Source: Hemerocallis citrina (taxonomy: Eukaryota > Streptophyta > Magnoliopsida > Asparagales > Asphodelaceae). From it: a DNA stretch of 64,000 nucleotides. The notes beneath the pieces are model-generated. The model ran no database searches, had not been told where the DNA came from, and saw nothing but the letters and a program-made list of their open reading frames with translations. The stretch is from assembly GCA_017893485.1 (NCBI GenBank), contig JACEHZ010000207.1, positions 2,318,001 to 2,382,000 of the forward strand, read 5' to 3'. The translations under genes and the position numbers were made by a program. This document shows, piece by piece, positions 11,049 through 21,685 of the stretch (positions within the stretch are counted from its first letter, which is position 1; each line of letters starts with the position of its first letter).

Positions 11049-12957
11049 CTAAGTTGAGAGCATCGGACCACCTACATGGAGTTTTGTAGGAGTCCAAGTG
11101 GGTTTTGATCCTGCATTAATATTCTTTCTTACCCAAACAAAATTATTATTCCTTTTCAATGAGCAGTTATATGAAATATGTCCTAATCTACAGCAGTAAT
11201 GACATGTGATACGACTATGTCTTGAGTCATGCACACTTGCATAGCTTTGGGTTGGTTTATGATTATGATGGAGATTGTGCAAGTGTGTATGACATGATGA
11301 TTTATATTTTTGATGGTGTATTGGCTCTTCATTACCAAGCCCTCGATTACCATGATAAGATCTTGAAATTTTTGTAATAAGGTAACTGGGCCCTTCAAAT
11401 TTTTCAACAATTTTTTCAAGCTCAGTTACTCTTTTACATTATCTTTTCCTAGTCATCTCATCGTCTTTTGAGAATCCTATTTTGTTCAAGAGCTTCATTA
11501 CATCCTTCCACTACCTCATCAAATTTCTTTTTAAATTCTTTTAAATCATCTGTGAGTTTGACGATATAAACAGATTTCTCATGAATTTCTCTTAAGTGAT
11601 CAGCATGCGTTGCTAAAGATTCTCGAATTTGTTGTTTTAAGATTTCATTTTCCTCTACCAATACATCATGATCTTTTCTAAATGACTCAAAATTTTCCAA
11701 GATCAAGGTGTTCTTATTTTTCAGTTTTTGATTTTTTGTAATACAAGAGTCATGGGTATCATTTGAAATTTGTTTATATTGCCTAAGTTCACGACTAAAT
11801 TTCTTAGCATAGTCTTTCAAACCATTACACATGTCTACTAGTTCATCATAAGTAGGTTCTTCGATCACCTCTTCTTGAGATGGTGATTGCACCTCACCAC
11901 TCCCAAGAGCCATGAAACCGATGTCGTCGTGTTCTCGTTCTTCCTCACTTGAGTTCGAGTCTAGCCATGTTGCCTTTAGCGCCTTCTTTCTCTGACTTGG
12001 GTTTGAGCGGTAGTAGTCCTTGTTCCTATCTTGTGAGACAGAAAAATTGCACGAATGTGTCCAGGCTTCTTGTACTTGTAGCACACATCATCTTTATCTT
12101 TCTCCCTTTCTCCTTGGTACCTATCATATTTTTTATGTTTGAGATACTTACAAAATTTCTTGGTCAATAGAGCAATGTTCTCGTCTAGCTCCTCACGATC
12201 TGAATCTGCTTTTGATGGTCGGAATTTTTCTGCTTTTAGTGCAATGGTCTTCTTTTCGGTCTTTGGTTCAATCTCGATGTTTTGTCTGTATCTTCTAGTT
12301 TCCAACATTTCCATCTCGTATGTCTTCAGCTTTTCTTGGAAAGTGTAGTAGTTGAATCCCTTCTCTTCAAGGGTCTCCCTCATTGCAGTGGCTTTTACAT
12401 CCTATTCTGGAGTGAGACAGCTTATGAGCTTTCCGACCTTTCGATCATCATCTAGCCCTTTACCTAAGCTCTCAAGTTCATGGGCAATGATATCGAAGCG
12501 GGCGAGCATTTGATCCACATTTTCCCCTGTAACATGCGAAACACATCAAACTTATAGAAATATAAATTAAGTTTAGCTTTTACCTCAGAAGCGGTTCCTT
12601 CATGCCGCTTCAGCATGTTGTTCCAGATCTTGTATGTTGTTTTGTAGTTATGCCCACATCGCATTAGTTCTTCATTATTCAACTCTGCATAGAGAGCCGT
12701 CATGGCTTTGGAATTTGCCGTCTTGAAGGATAGCTTCGCTTGTGTAAAAGCTTTCTTTCTATCGCTGACTGAGATTTCTGTTTTATTGATACACACATTC
12801 CATACTTCTTTTCTGAGAATCTATAAGAAATGAGACAAACAAATTTTCCAGACGTCATAGCATTTTCCATAAAAAATTGGTGATCGTGTAAGGCTTGTCC
12901 CATTGGAGATGAATAACTCCGATGAGTACAAGTTTTTGGGAGGAGGGATTTCGGCAA
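11049..12957 (-). pseudogene. Degenerate copia gag
   Basis: Fragments in several frames follow the order of a copia Gag. A UBN2-type region (12957-12464) contains KTAYxIWNNMLKRHEGT-like sequence. Next comes a CCHC knuckle near 12057-12086 in which the second Cys is Tyr and the last Cys is lost (CYKYKKPGH). An acidic coiled coil (about 12040-11458) follows, then a second knuckle, CHYCCRLGHISYNC, near 11161-11204, with a basic tail. At least three frameshifts or stops separate the pieces. Gag packages element RNA into cytoplasmic particles; this copy cannot make an intact one. The sequence ends before any protease motif. Confidence 0.7.
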
Positions 12958-13000
12958 TTGGACCTTTTGCTTAAGCTTTTAAGCTTTTGATAAGCACCTC

Positions 13001-13012
13001 GCTCTGATACCA
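13001..13012 (-). promoter_or_regulatory. Primer binding site (tRNA-iMet) of the non-autonomous copia
   Basis: The minus strand reads TGGTATCAGAGC, complementary to the 3' end of plant initiator tRNA-Met, 1 nt from the 5' LTR. It fixes the minus orientation. Confidence 0.85.
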
Positions 13013-13013
13013 C

Positions 13014-14025
13014 TGTAAATCACCCTAAGGGGGGTGAATAGGAAGATTGTGTAGAATTAAAAATTAATAAGATAAAGTGCAAAGTAAATAAAAGAGTTAA
13101 GAGTAGCAAACACAGATGACGCAATGATATAACGTGGTTCGACCCCTAGGTCTACGTCCATACCACCTACTTGTAGCAATTCTCCGCCACAAGCGTTTCA
13201 CTATACTCAAAACCCTTTGTATAGTGATTTTCAGATTCAAGCCGAGAGACCTATTACACCCACAGGACTTCCAATACAAGTCCCGTCAATCTCACCGAAA
13301 TGGAAAAGAAAGAAAAACCGAAACTCAAGATCGTTAATGATCCTGACTGAAGAATACAAAAAAATTATCGCTCACACTCGGATTGATTATTGAAAGATTA
13401 GTTCAGAATAATTTTCTCAGAAGTAAATGGGATGAAGAACACACAGTGGATTCGTCCAATATTAATAGACAGGGAGGTGTGTCGATCAAAAATGGAAACG
13501 ATACATTCCAAGAATACACACAGCGCAAAGTGCGATCAACCAGCATATTGGTGTGGTCAATCGTTCAACTCTCTGACGTAAAGTAGAGAGGTGAAAGGTC
13601 GACCACTTCTCAAGCAACTCAAAGTTGCGGTCGACTTGCGATGCAGCCGACCGTCATGAAGTACGGTTGACCGATATCGCACTGTATGTTTCGAATCCAC
13701 CATGTTTTCTTACCATAAACTAATCAATCTTTAATCAATCTTATACAATTAAAATCACATGAAAATAGAAAGAAAACTTAGGTCCTGATAGCTTTCTTGA
13801 GGATTAATTAATCATGAACTCTTTTTGAATATCTTCCTCGTTTGTTTTATCTTCCACTTTTGCTTTGTATTTGCAATCTTTCTTTATTACTTTTCTTGTT
13901 TGAATATTCTTGAATCTCTGTTGGATCTCTTGTTGATATTTTTGATTCTGGAAATCTGAACAACTGACTTTAAACTTATTAGTATTAATGGGCACGTTTT
14001 GTGCACACCAAACTAAGAGTCAACA
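13014..14025 (-). repeat. 5' LTR of the non-autonomous copia element
   Basis: 1012 bp, pairs with 7262-8454, uninterrupted. It contains several GTCGAC-type palindromes at 13590-13670. Confidence 0.85.
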
Positions 14026-14643
14026 GAAACCTCAGTGCAAGCTCAGGCAAGAGACAAGGCAACAAAGTTAAAAGTTCAATAATACGATAAATTTACGGTT
14101 CAAAATTTATATCGATAACAGTGACACGATAAGAATACTATGAATCAAAAAACATGGTACAGTAAAGAAAATAGTGAATCAATAATGAATCAATAATGAA
14201 TCAATAATGAAACTCAATTAGCTACGATATTCAATTCAATTACTACTTGCCGAAACTCAATGAATGTTTTCTTGAACTAGAATAATAAGAATGAGTTCAA
14301 GGGACGCTTGCACAAAATAAAAATGGTGTACAAGAGATGTTTGCCTGTAATACAACGATTGTGAATGCAAATGACTACAATCCCAACGGCAACGGCAGAA
14401 ACAATAGCAACTACGGCTGTCACGACAACACTTCGGCAGCAACAGATGTAGCAAGAAAGACTGCGGTAGCGGCTTCGGGTGAAGGTGGATGAGGTGTTCG
14501 GTGGTGTGGTTGCTGTTCGGGGGAGGCAACAGTGGCGGAGTTGTCAGGATGCAGCAACTTGAGGATGTGTTGGCTGCGACAATGAGGATGGAGTGCGATG
14601 GTCGACGGCGAGGCTCTGTAGCGCAGTTTACTGGGACTGGGGT

Positions 14644-14847
14644 CAGGGCCGGCCCCCACCTTGAGGTCAGTGAGGCGGCCGCCTCAGGCCTCCGATTTTT
14701 TTGCAATTTTAGGGGCCCCAAATTTGTATTTTTCTTGTAAATATAGACATGTATTTGCGCGTAAAAAATTATATTGTAATTAGGGCCCCCATAAATAATC
14801 ATTTGGGCTTTTCGCATTGGGCCCCCGGAAACTCAGGGCCGGCCCTG
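14644..14847. mobile_element. hAT MITE, 204 bp, 8-bp target duplication
   Basis: Terminal inverted repeats CAGGGCCGGCCC and GGGCCGGCCCTG bound a 204-bp insert. It is flanked by the exact 8-bp direct repeat ACTGGGGT at 14636-14643 and 14848-14855. CAGGG termini with an 8-bp duplication define the hAT superfamily. The interior is non-coding (GGGGCCCC and AT-rich parts). It sits in the GC-rich leader of the solo LTR. Confidence 0.9.
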
Positions 14848-14855
14848 ACTGGGGT

Positions 14856-15660
14856 TTGGTTGCTTTGATGGGCGAGGTGCAAGAGGGCGATGGTGAGGGC
14901 AATGGCACTGGGGCATCAACGGGGTGATCGGGGCTGTGGTGGTTGGTGGAGGTGGCGATGGAGGCGAGGCAGTGACTAGGTGGTCGAGGCAGCGGAGGTT
15001 CGGGGATAGGGGCGTCGAGGTGCAGTGATGAAGAATAGGTGAGATGGGTTGTCGCTTGCTGATCGAGTGGTTGTGGCAGGGTGGTCGGGAGTGGCGTGAA
15101 GGAGGAGCAGCGGGGCTTGGTGCAGTAATGACGAAGGGCTGCAGGGTGGAGCGCAATAGCGATAGGGGATGGGTCGACAAGGTGGCTGCAGTCAATGGCC
15201 GAGCGACGACGGGGCTCGACAGTGCTGCAGTCGATGGAGGAGGAAGGCAGTGGTCGATGAAGACGCGATGAGGGCAGGGGCTGAGTGTCGGTTGCGGTGA
15301 TGGCTTTGGGTGGAGATGAGGGTGCAGGGAGATGTTGCGACGGTGGGACTGGAAGTAGGAGCTCGGGGGACGACAGTGGTGGTGCGGAGGTGGATGCAGT
15401 CAGAAGATGGTGGCTGCGGCGAGGCAGGGCGACGAGGGCAGGCAATGAAGGGCTCAGTGGTGGCTGGCATCAGCGAGATGGAGAGCGGTGGCGGAGCACG
15501 GTGAGGGGCTTGGCGGTGAGAGTAGGGCGACGGGGTGGCTGAGAGTGGGGTGAAGTGCAGGCGAGGATAGGGTGGCGCTCGGGTTTCTTTCAGTTGAAGA
15601 CAAAGAAGGAGAGAAGGAGAGGGGTTGCAGTGATGAGGGGAAAAAGGAGAAGAGATTATG
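14856..15660 (-). other. GC-rich leader of the solo LTR, spurious open frames
   Basis: On the minus strand this is C-rich sequence giving long frames of Pro, Ser, His and Ala in all three phases without any domain. The same kind of leader follows the TATA box of the related LTR at 23580-24070, so this is best read as transcribed untranslated LTR sequence and not a gene. Confidence 0.55.
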
Positions 15661-16210
15661 AAGGGGTTGTTAAGGAGGTGATAGATTAGTGGGTAGTTAG
15701 TTAGATAATGGAGGGTAATTTAGTGGGGAGGTGTGGGCAGTTAGTATAGGGAGAGTGTTAGGATTAGTCCGGGTTGGATTTGTGGGCTTGGGCTAAAGAT
15801 AGGATTTAAATGCGGGCTCACAATAAAATGAAGAAATAAACAATTATAGGGTGGGCTATGATTAGTTGTGATTGTATTAGAATGGACTTCGAGTTCACAA
15901 AATAAACAAGATTGGGTTGGGTTTACAGAATAAATAAATAAATAAACAAAATTACTGAATGGATTCAGGGTTAAGAGCTTTAACAACAAATTAATAAGGA
16001 TGTAATATATAGAATGGCTAGGATAAATGAAATTAGTTGTAATTATCATAGACTGGACTTACAAACTACATAATGAATTGTGTTTTGACAAATAATTTAT
16101 TATTCAAATATATGTAATAGAGTTTTAAAGAATTACGAAAAATTGAAATACAATAATACGAAGAAAAGAAAATACAGCTCCATAAAATTGGGAACGGGGG
16201 TTACAGTTAT

Positions 16211-16792
16211 GTAGCTCGGGTTTGTTACAGTGACTTCTCAAACATACATTCTCCAATCTCATTACATTGTCTTGAGCCATCATTTAGTGGTTTGAACTGG
16301 TAGGGGATCGTAGGTTGGCCCAATCAACTAGTTATAGTTGCAATTTGCAAAGAATTGCAGAGACAGTGATGTAAATTATGAATCTGAACCACAGTATAGT
16401 ATTGATGTCAACTCGAATTCAACCATATGTAGTATAAATCTCAATCACAGTATAAATCTCAATCATAATTGAAATTGTCAATCGTCCAAATAAATTCAAC
16501 CATGTAGTTGTATATATAAATCTCAAACGACATATTCAAAATTCATAACTTTAAAGATTTATCCACTCAAATCTAAGCATCTGCTTATAATTAATCACAA
16601 AACCACATCTAAAGTATCAACAATGTTAACCATCCAAAGTAAACTACATAATCATTCACTTTTAAAAGTAAAATTTTAGAAACAAACAAACAAAACCGTT
16701 CAAGTTCATTGCATATGCTAAATAACTAGTATGATCAATTACACATGATCAGTGACTTGATACAGACATTAATTGCACGAACCAGGCACTAG
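16211..16792. other. Intergenic, 3' side of the LEA_2 gene
   Basis: AT-rich sequence between the solo LTR and the LEA_2 stop codon. It should contain the 3' UTR of that gene; no other feature seen. Confidence 0.5.
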
Positions 16793-17374
16793 CTAGTAGC
16801 ACTCGATGGGGTGATCCAGGGATCCGAATACTTCCTCTGAATCAGGTTTTAGTTTCTTGAACTCGACCCATACCATGTCACAAATCAAGGTCAGACGATT
16901 AAAAGGATACCACCAAGCATACTTGGAATAAGCTATGACCTTGAATTTCTTGAACTCTCCGTACAACCTGATATCAGACTGAATCCCCTCTGCCAAATCG
17001 CCAGACACGGGCATGTCAACAAAATCAAACCTCCCTTCAAATCCGTTCAGACGACTAGCAGACAATGCCATGTTGCCGATGGGAATATTGTAGGCGTAGA
17101 TAACTCTGGCAGAGATCGGATCATAGAGGATAGTGTTGTTAGGGTCACGATAACGAGCAGTGAGGACGAAGGAGAGGTTAGTTGCAGAAGAAGAAGAGGA
17201 GATGTTGAAGGCGGAGACGGAGAATTCAGGGTGTAAGGTTGGATTGTCGTGGATGAAAAGAACAACAATGAAGATGATGAAGCTAATGAAGGCGCCAATG
17301 ACCATCGAGATAGGGAAGGTGCGGAAGATTTTGAAGCAGTCATCGTCGTCGTGGTTAGTAGTAAAGGAAGACAT
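16793..17374 (-). CDS. LEA_2 / NHL (NDR1/HIN1-like) membrane protein
   Basis: Intact single-exon frame of 193 aa. Residues 1-20 are a hydrophilic head with an Asp run (DDDDC). Residues 21-42 form one strong membrane span (ISMVIGAFISFIIFIVVLFI), and the rest (about 50-190) reads as one LEA_2 beta-sandwich domain. The motif RYRDPNNTILYD (74-85) matches the NPN..I.YD signature of plant NHL proteins. Family members are usually type II plasma-membrane proteins of about 200-250 aa implicated in defence and stress, so this one is slightly short but complete. A TATA box and a GA-repeat leader lie upstream, with no overlap with the transposons around it. The specific biological role cannot be told from sequence. 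Confidence 0.85.
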   Translation of the reverse strand: MSSFTTNHDDDDCFKIFRTFPISMVIGAFISFIIFIVVLFIHDNPTLHPEFSVSAFNISSSSSATNLSFVLTARYRDPNNTILYDPISARVIYAYNIPIGNMALSASRLNGFEGRFDFVDMPVSGDLAEGIQSDIRLYGEFKKFKVIAYSKYAWWYPFNRLTLICDMVWVEFKKLKPDSEEVFGSLDHPIECY

Positions 17375-17386
17375 TGTTGAGATTGA

Positions 17387-17411
17387 GAGAGAGAGAGAGA
17401 GAGAGAGAGAT
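17387..17411. repeat. (GA)n microsatellite in the LEA_2 5' leader
   Basis: About 12 GA repeats (CT on the coding strand) 13 nt upstream of the ATG. CT-rich leaders are common in plant genes and vary in length. Confidence 0.85.
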
Positions 17412-17438
17412 TAGGGTTTGCAAGGGGAATTTATGCAG

Positions 17439-17446
17439 TATTTATA
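17439..17446 (-). promoter_or_regulatory. TATA box of the LEA_2 gene
   Basis: The minus strand reads CTATAAATAC about 65 nt upstream of the ATG, predicting a leader of about 35 nt that includes the CT repeat. Confidence 0.7.
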
Positions 17447-17449
17447 GAG

Positions 17450-18225
17450 ACTGGGATGATCGATGCATGCAGCTAATTGATCGGATAACTACATAAGTCT
17501 CTGGATGTATGCATGTCTCTACCCGGGAAAAAAAAAGAGACTAAATCTTAGTTTTAAAGTTATTATCCCTTCAAATCTAGTTGAAATAGGATAAATCCGA
17601 CTCCAAAGTTAGTAAGTTACTCTTTTTAAGAGTTTATCCACATAGGTCCTCAACTATTATTGAAATTCCATATTAATCCCTACAATTTGCTAATTCTATA
17701 TTTGTCACTTGATCAACTTCAAAAGTGAACAATCGTTGCTCAGTTGTAACATCGTAATAATCCATTGAACTTACTTTCAAGAAAAAATCTCAAGTGGAAG
17801 GATATTAATATTTCAAAATAGTCTTTCTATCTTGCGACCTTATTCTCTTCTAGACCGTCCGTTTAAGATTTTTTTCCTCAAATTGGTTAAGTGATTTATA
17901 ATTTTCATAATGCTACACTTGACCCTCAAGTTAATCACTTTTGATCCCTTTTGGGATTCACTCGAATTACTAATATGAAATTAGTGGATTGTGAATGACT
18001 AATATGAAATTTCAGTATTTATTGGAACTTGTGTGGAAAAAAATCATTTTTATAATTGATAAATTTTCGGTCAAAGTCTAAAAGATAAGTGAAGCCTCTC
18101 ATCTTAATTAAACTTAAATAAACAAGTAATAAAACATGTGCATGCGAGTGCTTTAATATTTATGATTAGATTTCAAGTTGATGTAAATATAACATGTGTA
18201 CGTACGTAGTTAAGACATTAGATTA
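17450..18225. other. Intergenic, nothing firmly recognised
   Basis: AT-rich. The part 17630-17960 (TAGGTCCTCAACTATTATTG and GACCCTCAAGTTAATC) resembles plant MITE-type repeats but no paired ends were found. Confidence 0.4.
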
Positions 18226-18489
18226 CTAGTGTGTAATAATGTACATATCTCTTCTTGGGCTCGTATATAATAAAATATAGAAACAATAAACACATTAAAT
18301 TCATTAAAGTTTATGACCCTAAAGAATAACAAGAACATTTAATTTATGATACCCTATCTTAATATTTAACAAATCCAAATTATAAACCAAAAAGCTGCCC
18401 TACAAATATAAAATTAAATAGACCCCAATGATATAAACTAATAATTATAATCCTAAATAAAATCGTATTAACATACAGCAATAAACATA

Positions 18490-18710
18490 GTAATGAATAA
18501 CAACCCCAATCTCACTTTTTTTTCCTCTTTCATCTTCTCACAAACTTGCTAGAACAAATATAGAAATAAATAAATACCAACCTCAATACTATTAGTGTAT
18601 GTTAGTAGTTTTACTTTAGAAATGAATAACAACCTCAATCTCACTCTTTTTTTCTCTTTCATCTTCTCACAAACTTGCGAGAACAAATATAGAGATAAAT
18701 AGTTTTAATT
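18490..18710. repeat. Two copies of a CAATCTCAC...CTTCTCACAAACTTGC repeat
   Basis: Direct copies at about 18490-18580 and 18610-18705. Two inverted copies occur at about 20410-20470 and 20565-20625. Non-coding. Confidence 0.6.
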
Positions 18711-18717
18711 TTTTAGG

Positions 18718-19415
18718 TAAAAGCAATATGCCCCCTCACCCACACACCCAAACGTTATTTTGGAGCAAATTACATGCCACCCAAACCCCAGGTCTGTTAA
18801 GTTTAACTTCTTTGTTAGTTTTGAATTGTCTAATGGCCAAAACACTTTCCCACACTAAATTAGATATGTTTCCCCTTGTTCATCATCTCCATCCTTCCTC
18901 TCTCTCTCTCACGCACACACACAAAGAGAAACCCATTACCTTCCTTCAAACTCTCTCCAATCTCATGAATTCGTAATCCAACCCCCATCACCTAACACAC
19001 ATGACATCCACCTTCCTGTTGTCCTTCTCACGCTCATGGATTATCTCAATTATTTCGAGAGATTCAAGAGATTAAAGAAAGAGGAAAATGTGTTCCTCTT
19101 TGGCGGGATAAGAGAGAGTGAGACGTTGGAGAAGATGAAGAAAAATTGGAAAGAGTAGTAACAAATCTAATTTACTATATCGGGGGTATTTTGGCCATTA
19201 GACAATTCAATTATTTAAACATAACGAAGATGGGATAAGCGGACTGGTAATTTTGGATTTACTGTATCGGGGGTATTTTGGCCATTAGACAATTCAATTA
19301 TTTAAACTTAACGAAGATGGGGTAGGGCGGACTTGTAATTTGCTCCCAAACAACATTAGAGGAGATAAATTAAACTGTTTTAAGTCCCAAACGTTACAGG
19401 GACATATTGCTTTTA
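18718..19415. mobile_element. Fold-back element with long imperfect inverted repeats
   Basis: The outer ends TAAAAGCAATATG (18718) and CATATTGCTTTTA (to 19415) are inverted. Further inside, GGAGCAAATTACA, GTTAAGTTTAA and GAATTGTCTAATGGCCAAAA recur inverted on the right side. The arms are about 130-150 bp. The right arm is internally duplicated (19171-19342). No ORF or clear target duplication was found. A Mutator-like or unclassified fold-back MITE is plausible. Confidence 0.55.
19171..19342. repeat. 87-bp tandem duplication
   Basis: Two head-to-tail copies starting at 19171 and 19258 share CGGGGGTATTTTGGCCATTA and ATTCAATTATTTAAAC with a few substitutions; part of the fold-back right arm. 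Confidence 0.85.
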
Positions 19416-19437
19416 TTCCCCCTTTCCCCCTCCTCGA

Positions 19438-19465
19438 CACACACACACACACACACACACACACT
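19438..19465. repeat. (CA)n microsatellite
   Basis: About 13 CA repeats directly after the fold-back element. Confidence 0.85.
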
Positions 19466-19559
19466 TTTTTGAGTAAGAATGTTAGTAGTATTAATTGAGG
19501 GTATTTTTGTCTTTTAGGGGTATGTAGTTTGCGTGCACACGGTAAAGTTTAAAAGCATA

Positions 19560-19918
19560 TCTCTAATCGATAATAATATAATGGGAGAGTTGGAGTTGTC
19601 ATTTGTAGACAACGTGTAATTTGTAGACATTCAAATATTTAATCTCAACCATTCATTTTTAAGTGAGAGTTATATTAACCCATTTTTTTACTCGATTGTT
19701 GTTAGTTATCATAATACCTTCAAAGTTTAGATTTATTTACAACATAATTATTTACAAAAATGACACTTGTATAAAATAAAAATTTGTGAAACTATGGGTA
19801 ATTTGTAAAGAGTATGTGATGAGTAAAGGGATGTCTCAGGTTCGAGCCCAGATTATGCCTGATTATTTACTATATAAAAAAACTAATTAGAACGTGCATC
19901 ACATGTGCAGATTGCTAG
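19560..19918 (+). mobile_element. 359-bp non-autonomous Helitron
   Basis: Starts TCTCTAATCGATAATAATAT with A before it (19559). It ends in a hairpin (ACGTGCATCACATGTGC) then AGATTGCTAG, with T after it (19919). Related sequence without the insert exists at 20190 (AAAATCATATTTGCTTAA) and 22256, showing an empty site. No coding capacity. Confidence 0.75.
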
Positions 19919-19946
19919 TTTTCTTAGTTATACAGTAGATAGTAGA

Positions 19947-20213
19947 CTAGTGTACCCCCATGTGCAATAATGCACATGTCCATGTTTAAGGCCTTTATAA
20001 AAAGAGTTTATTTACTGCTATATTTGTTCGTGGACAGTTTAAAGTTTTGTGATAAAGAGGAAAGACCGAGCATAGTTTATTTATTACTAAATTTGTTCGT
20101 GGAAAGTTTGAAATTTAAAATTTAAAATTTTAGGTTAGGGGTATTAGTTTCAGGGATATACGGTTTGTATGCAGACGTACGTTAAAATCATATTTGCTTA
20201 ATTATATAGTAGA
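19947..20213 (-). mobile_element. 267-bp non-autonomous Helitron (minus)
   Basis: Read on the minus strand: A, then TCTACTATATAATTAAGC ..., hairpin GTGCATTATTGCAC, GTACACTAG, then T. All end rules of Helitrons are met. Immediately followed on the plus strand by a further CTAG end at 20217. Confidence 0.7.
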
Positions 20214-20216
20214 TAA

Positions 20217-20880
20217 CTAGTTAAACCTGCATGCAATAATGCACTCGATTTTCTTAATTTTTCTATATCGTCAACCAAGTTTGTTCTGTGGTCGTAACGT
20301 AATTGGTTAGTGGGGAAAAACCGGGCCGGGACTCAAAAGAATTTGGCGAAGTACTCATGAAATAGTTATTTATAACAATTCATTGTCCTTTGTATGAAAA
20401 TGTTATTCGTGCAAGCTTGTGAGAAGAGAAAAGAGAAAGATGGTGAGATTGAGGGTGTTGTTCATTTCCATGTTTCTTAGCGTAGGTTAGAAGTTTTATT
20501 TATCACTATAACTACTAGTGTACATATATGATTGAGTGGTTTATTTATTTTTATATTCATTAGTGCAAGTTTGTGAGAAGAGGGAAAAGAGAGAAATGGT
20601 GAGATTGAGGTTTTTATTTATTACCATGTTTATCAGTGTATGTTATTACTAGTATATTCTTGTGCAATATTGTACATACTTCTTTTAAAAGTAAAACTTT
20701 GAAATTAATTTTTTATTTTATTTTAAAGTAAGTGCATTTTCTTCCTTATCTTTTCACTATCTTTAGAAATTTGAAATTTGAAAAGAGACTCTTATCCTAC
20801 TTTTCCTCTCTTTATTTTATTTCAAGATAGATAAAGAATAGAGGAAGTAGAGATTTTTGCTTAATATATAGTTATAATTA
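20217..20880 (-). mobile_element. Two further minus-strand Helitron remnants
   Basis: CTAG 3' ends preceded by small hairpins around TGCATTATTGCA (20217) and TGCAATATTGTACA (20649) face left. The second is followed by a TTGCTTAATATATAG block at 20857 resembling the 5' ends of its relatives. The 5' end of the first is not clear. The stretch contains a duplicated block (about 20410-20480 and 20565-20640). Confidence 0.4.
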
Positions 20881-21064
20881 TCTTTACTATTTTAATAGAA
20901 AAGTTTGTTACCAAACAAACTCCATTTATAACCAAACAAACACGTGCATTGTAACCAAAAAACACGTACAATGCTCATAAATAATTAATATAAAGGAGGT
21001 TTTAGGTTCAATGCCAGATAACGTCGATTTTTTTTATATAAAGACGTGCATCGCACGAGTAAAT

Positions 21065-21069
<5 letters not shown>
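20881..21069 (+). mobile_element. Helitron remnant (plus), 3' end eroded into TA repeat
   Basis: Starts TCTTTACTATTTTAATAG after an A (20880). It ends with the hairpin CGTGCATCGCACG and ATTACTA, where the expected final G has been replaced by the TA microsatellite. The body (GTTACCAAACAAACTCC) matches the element at 21924-22127. Confidence 0.6.

Positions 21070-21109
<40 letters not shown>
21069..21109. repeat. (TA)n microsatellite
   Basis: About 20 TA repeats at the eroded Helitron end. Confidence 0.9.
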
Positions 21110-21113
<4 letters not shown>

Positions 21114-21438
21114 AAGCAAGAATAAATCTTTCCAGAAAAGATCTCAGCAATCGATTTCAACAACTTGATCCTAACCATTCATTTAAACATCAGTTATATA
21201 GTTGTAAAATCGCAATATAAAACTATCTACATGACAGTTAGGCCAATGGACTAAATAAAGAAGAGAAGCCCAATCAGAGGTTTGTGGACCATACCAAAGA
21301 CTTCAATTCAAATGGCAGAACCGTAATTCCTTCAAACTTAAAGCTCCAATTAACAATATCTTCATTCTCTAAAACCCTAAAAAAAATCGTCTTCTCCAAC
21401 TCCCCGCCGATTACGAAGCTTAGGGTTTTGGTTCGAAA

Positions 21439-21685
21439 ATGAGAGTAAATACGTAGAAGCGGCACCGCAAAGCGGTGCGGTTCTACTCAGCATGCTTCAG
21501 ATTCCGAGAACCGTTCAAAATCCTATGCGACGACACCTTCGTACACCACCTCATCCCCTATGGCCTTCTCTCCCGCCGACGACGCCCTCTTTCACCTCAT
21601 CCGCATCCAAACCCTCCACTTTATTACCAAGTCTCGCTTTTTTGTCCTTCTCTCTCATCTGAATTTGAAGTTAGGGTTTTGATGG

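Larger units (their letters stand above)
7262..14025 (-). mobile_element. Non-autonomous Ty1/copia-type element with two LTRs
   Basis: LTRs 7262-8454 and 13014-14025 begin TGTAAATCACC and end GAGTCAACA on the plus strand. The direct repeat GAAAC flanks the element at 7257-7261 and 14026-14030. A tRNA-iMet primer site next to the right LTR and a purine tract next to the left LTR fix the orientation as minus. The 4.5-kb interior holds a degenerate copia gag and an unrelated ORF, but no protease, integrase, RT or RNase H. In about 210 bp of the LTRs compared by eye there are about 13 differences (about 6 percent), making this an old copy. It must have been moved by a relative's enzymes. Confidence 0.85.
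5602..16205 (-). mobile_element. Large solo LTR (about 3.8 kb net), opened by a copia element
   Basis: The element starts TGTCACACCCCG and ends GGGAACGGGGGTTACA, flanked by the direct repeat GTTAT at 5597-5601 and 16206-16210. Removing the nested copia (7262-14025 plus one GAAAC) leaves about 3.83 kb with no coding domain, PBS or second LTR, so a solo LTR is the simplest reading. The right end read in reverse (TGTAACCCCCGTTCCC) matches the LTR start at 22844, so the two belong to one family in opposite orientation. Both carry a GC-rich, C-rich-codon leader that produces long spurious frames. Lineage unproven; the ends resemble Ty3/gypsy Tekay-type LTRs. Confidence 0.7.
18226..19939 (-). mobile_element. 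Helitron-like element (minus), carrying later insertions
   Basis: On the plus strand it begins A/CTAGTGTGTAATAATGTACAT at 18226 and ends CAGTAGA/T at 19939. On the minus strand that is a TCTACTG start and a CTAG end preceded by an imperfect hairpin, inserted between A and T. The ends match the better-preserved element 19947-20213. It contains a fold-back element (18718-19415) and a smaller Helitron (19560-19918). Boundary pairing is inferred from end similarity only. Confidence 0.4.

Noticed and set aside
14780..15542. Overlapping frames of Pro/Ser/His or Gly/Val/Ala on both strands
   Set aside because: All phases are open because the sequence is GC-rich and stop-poor; no domain and located in an LTR leader.
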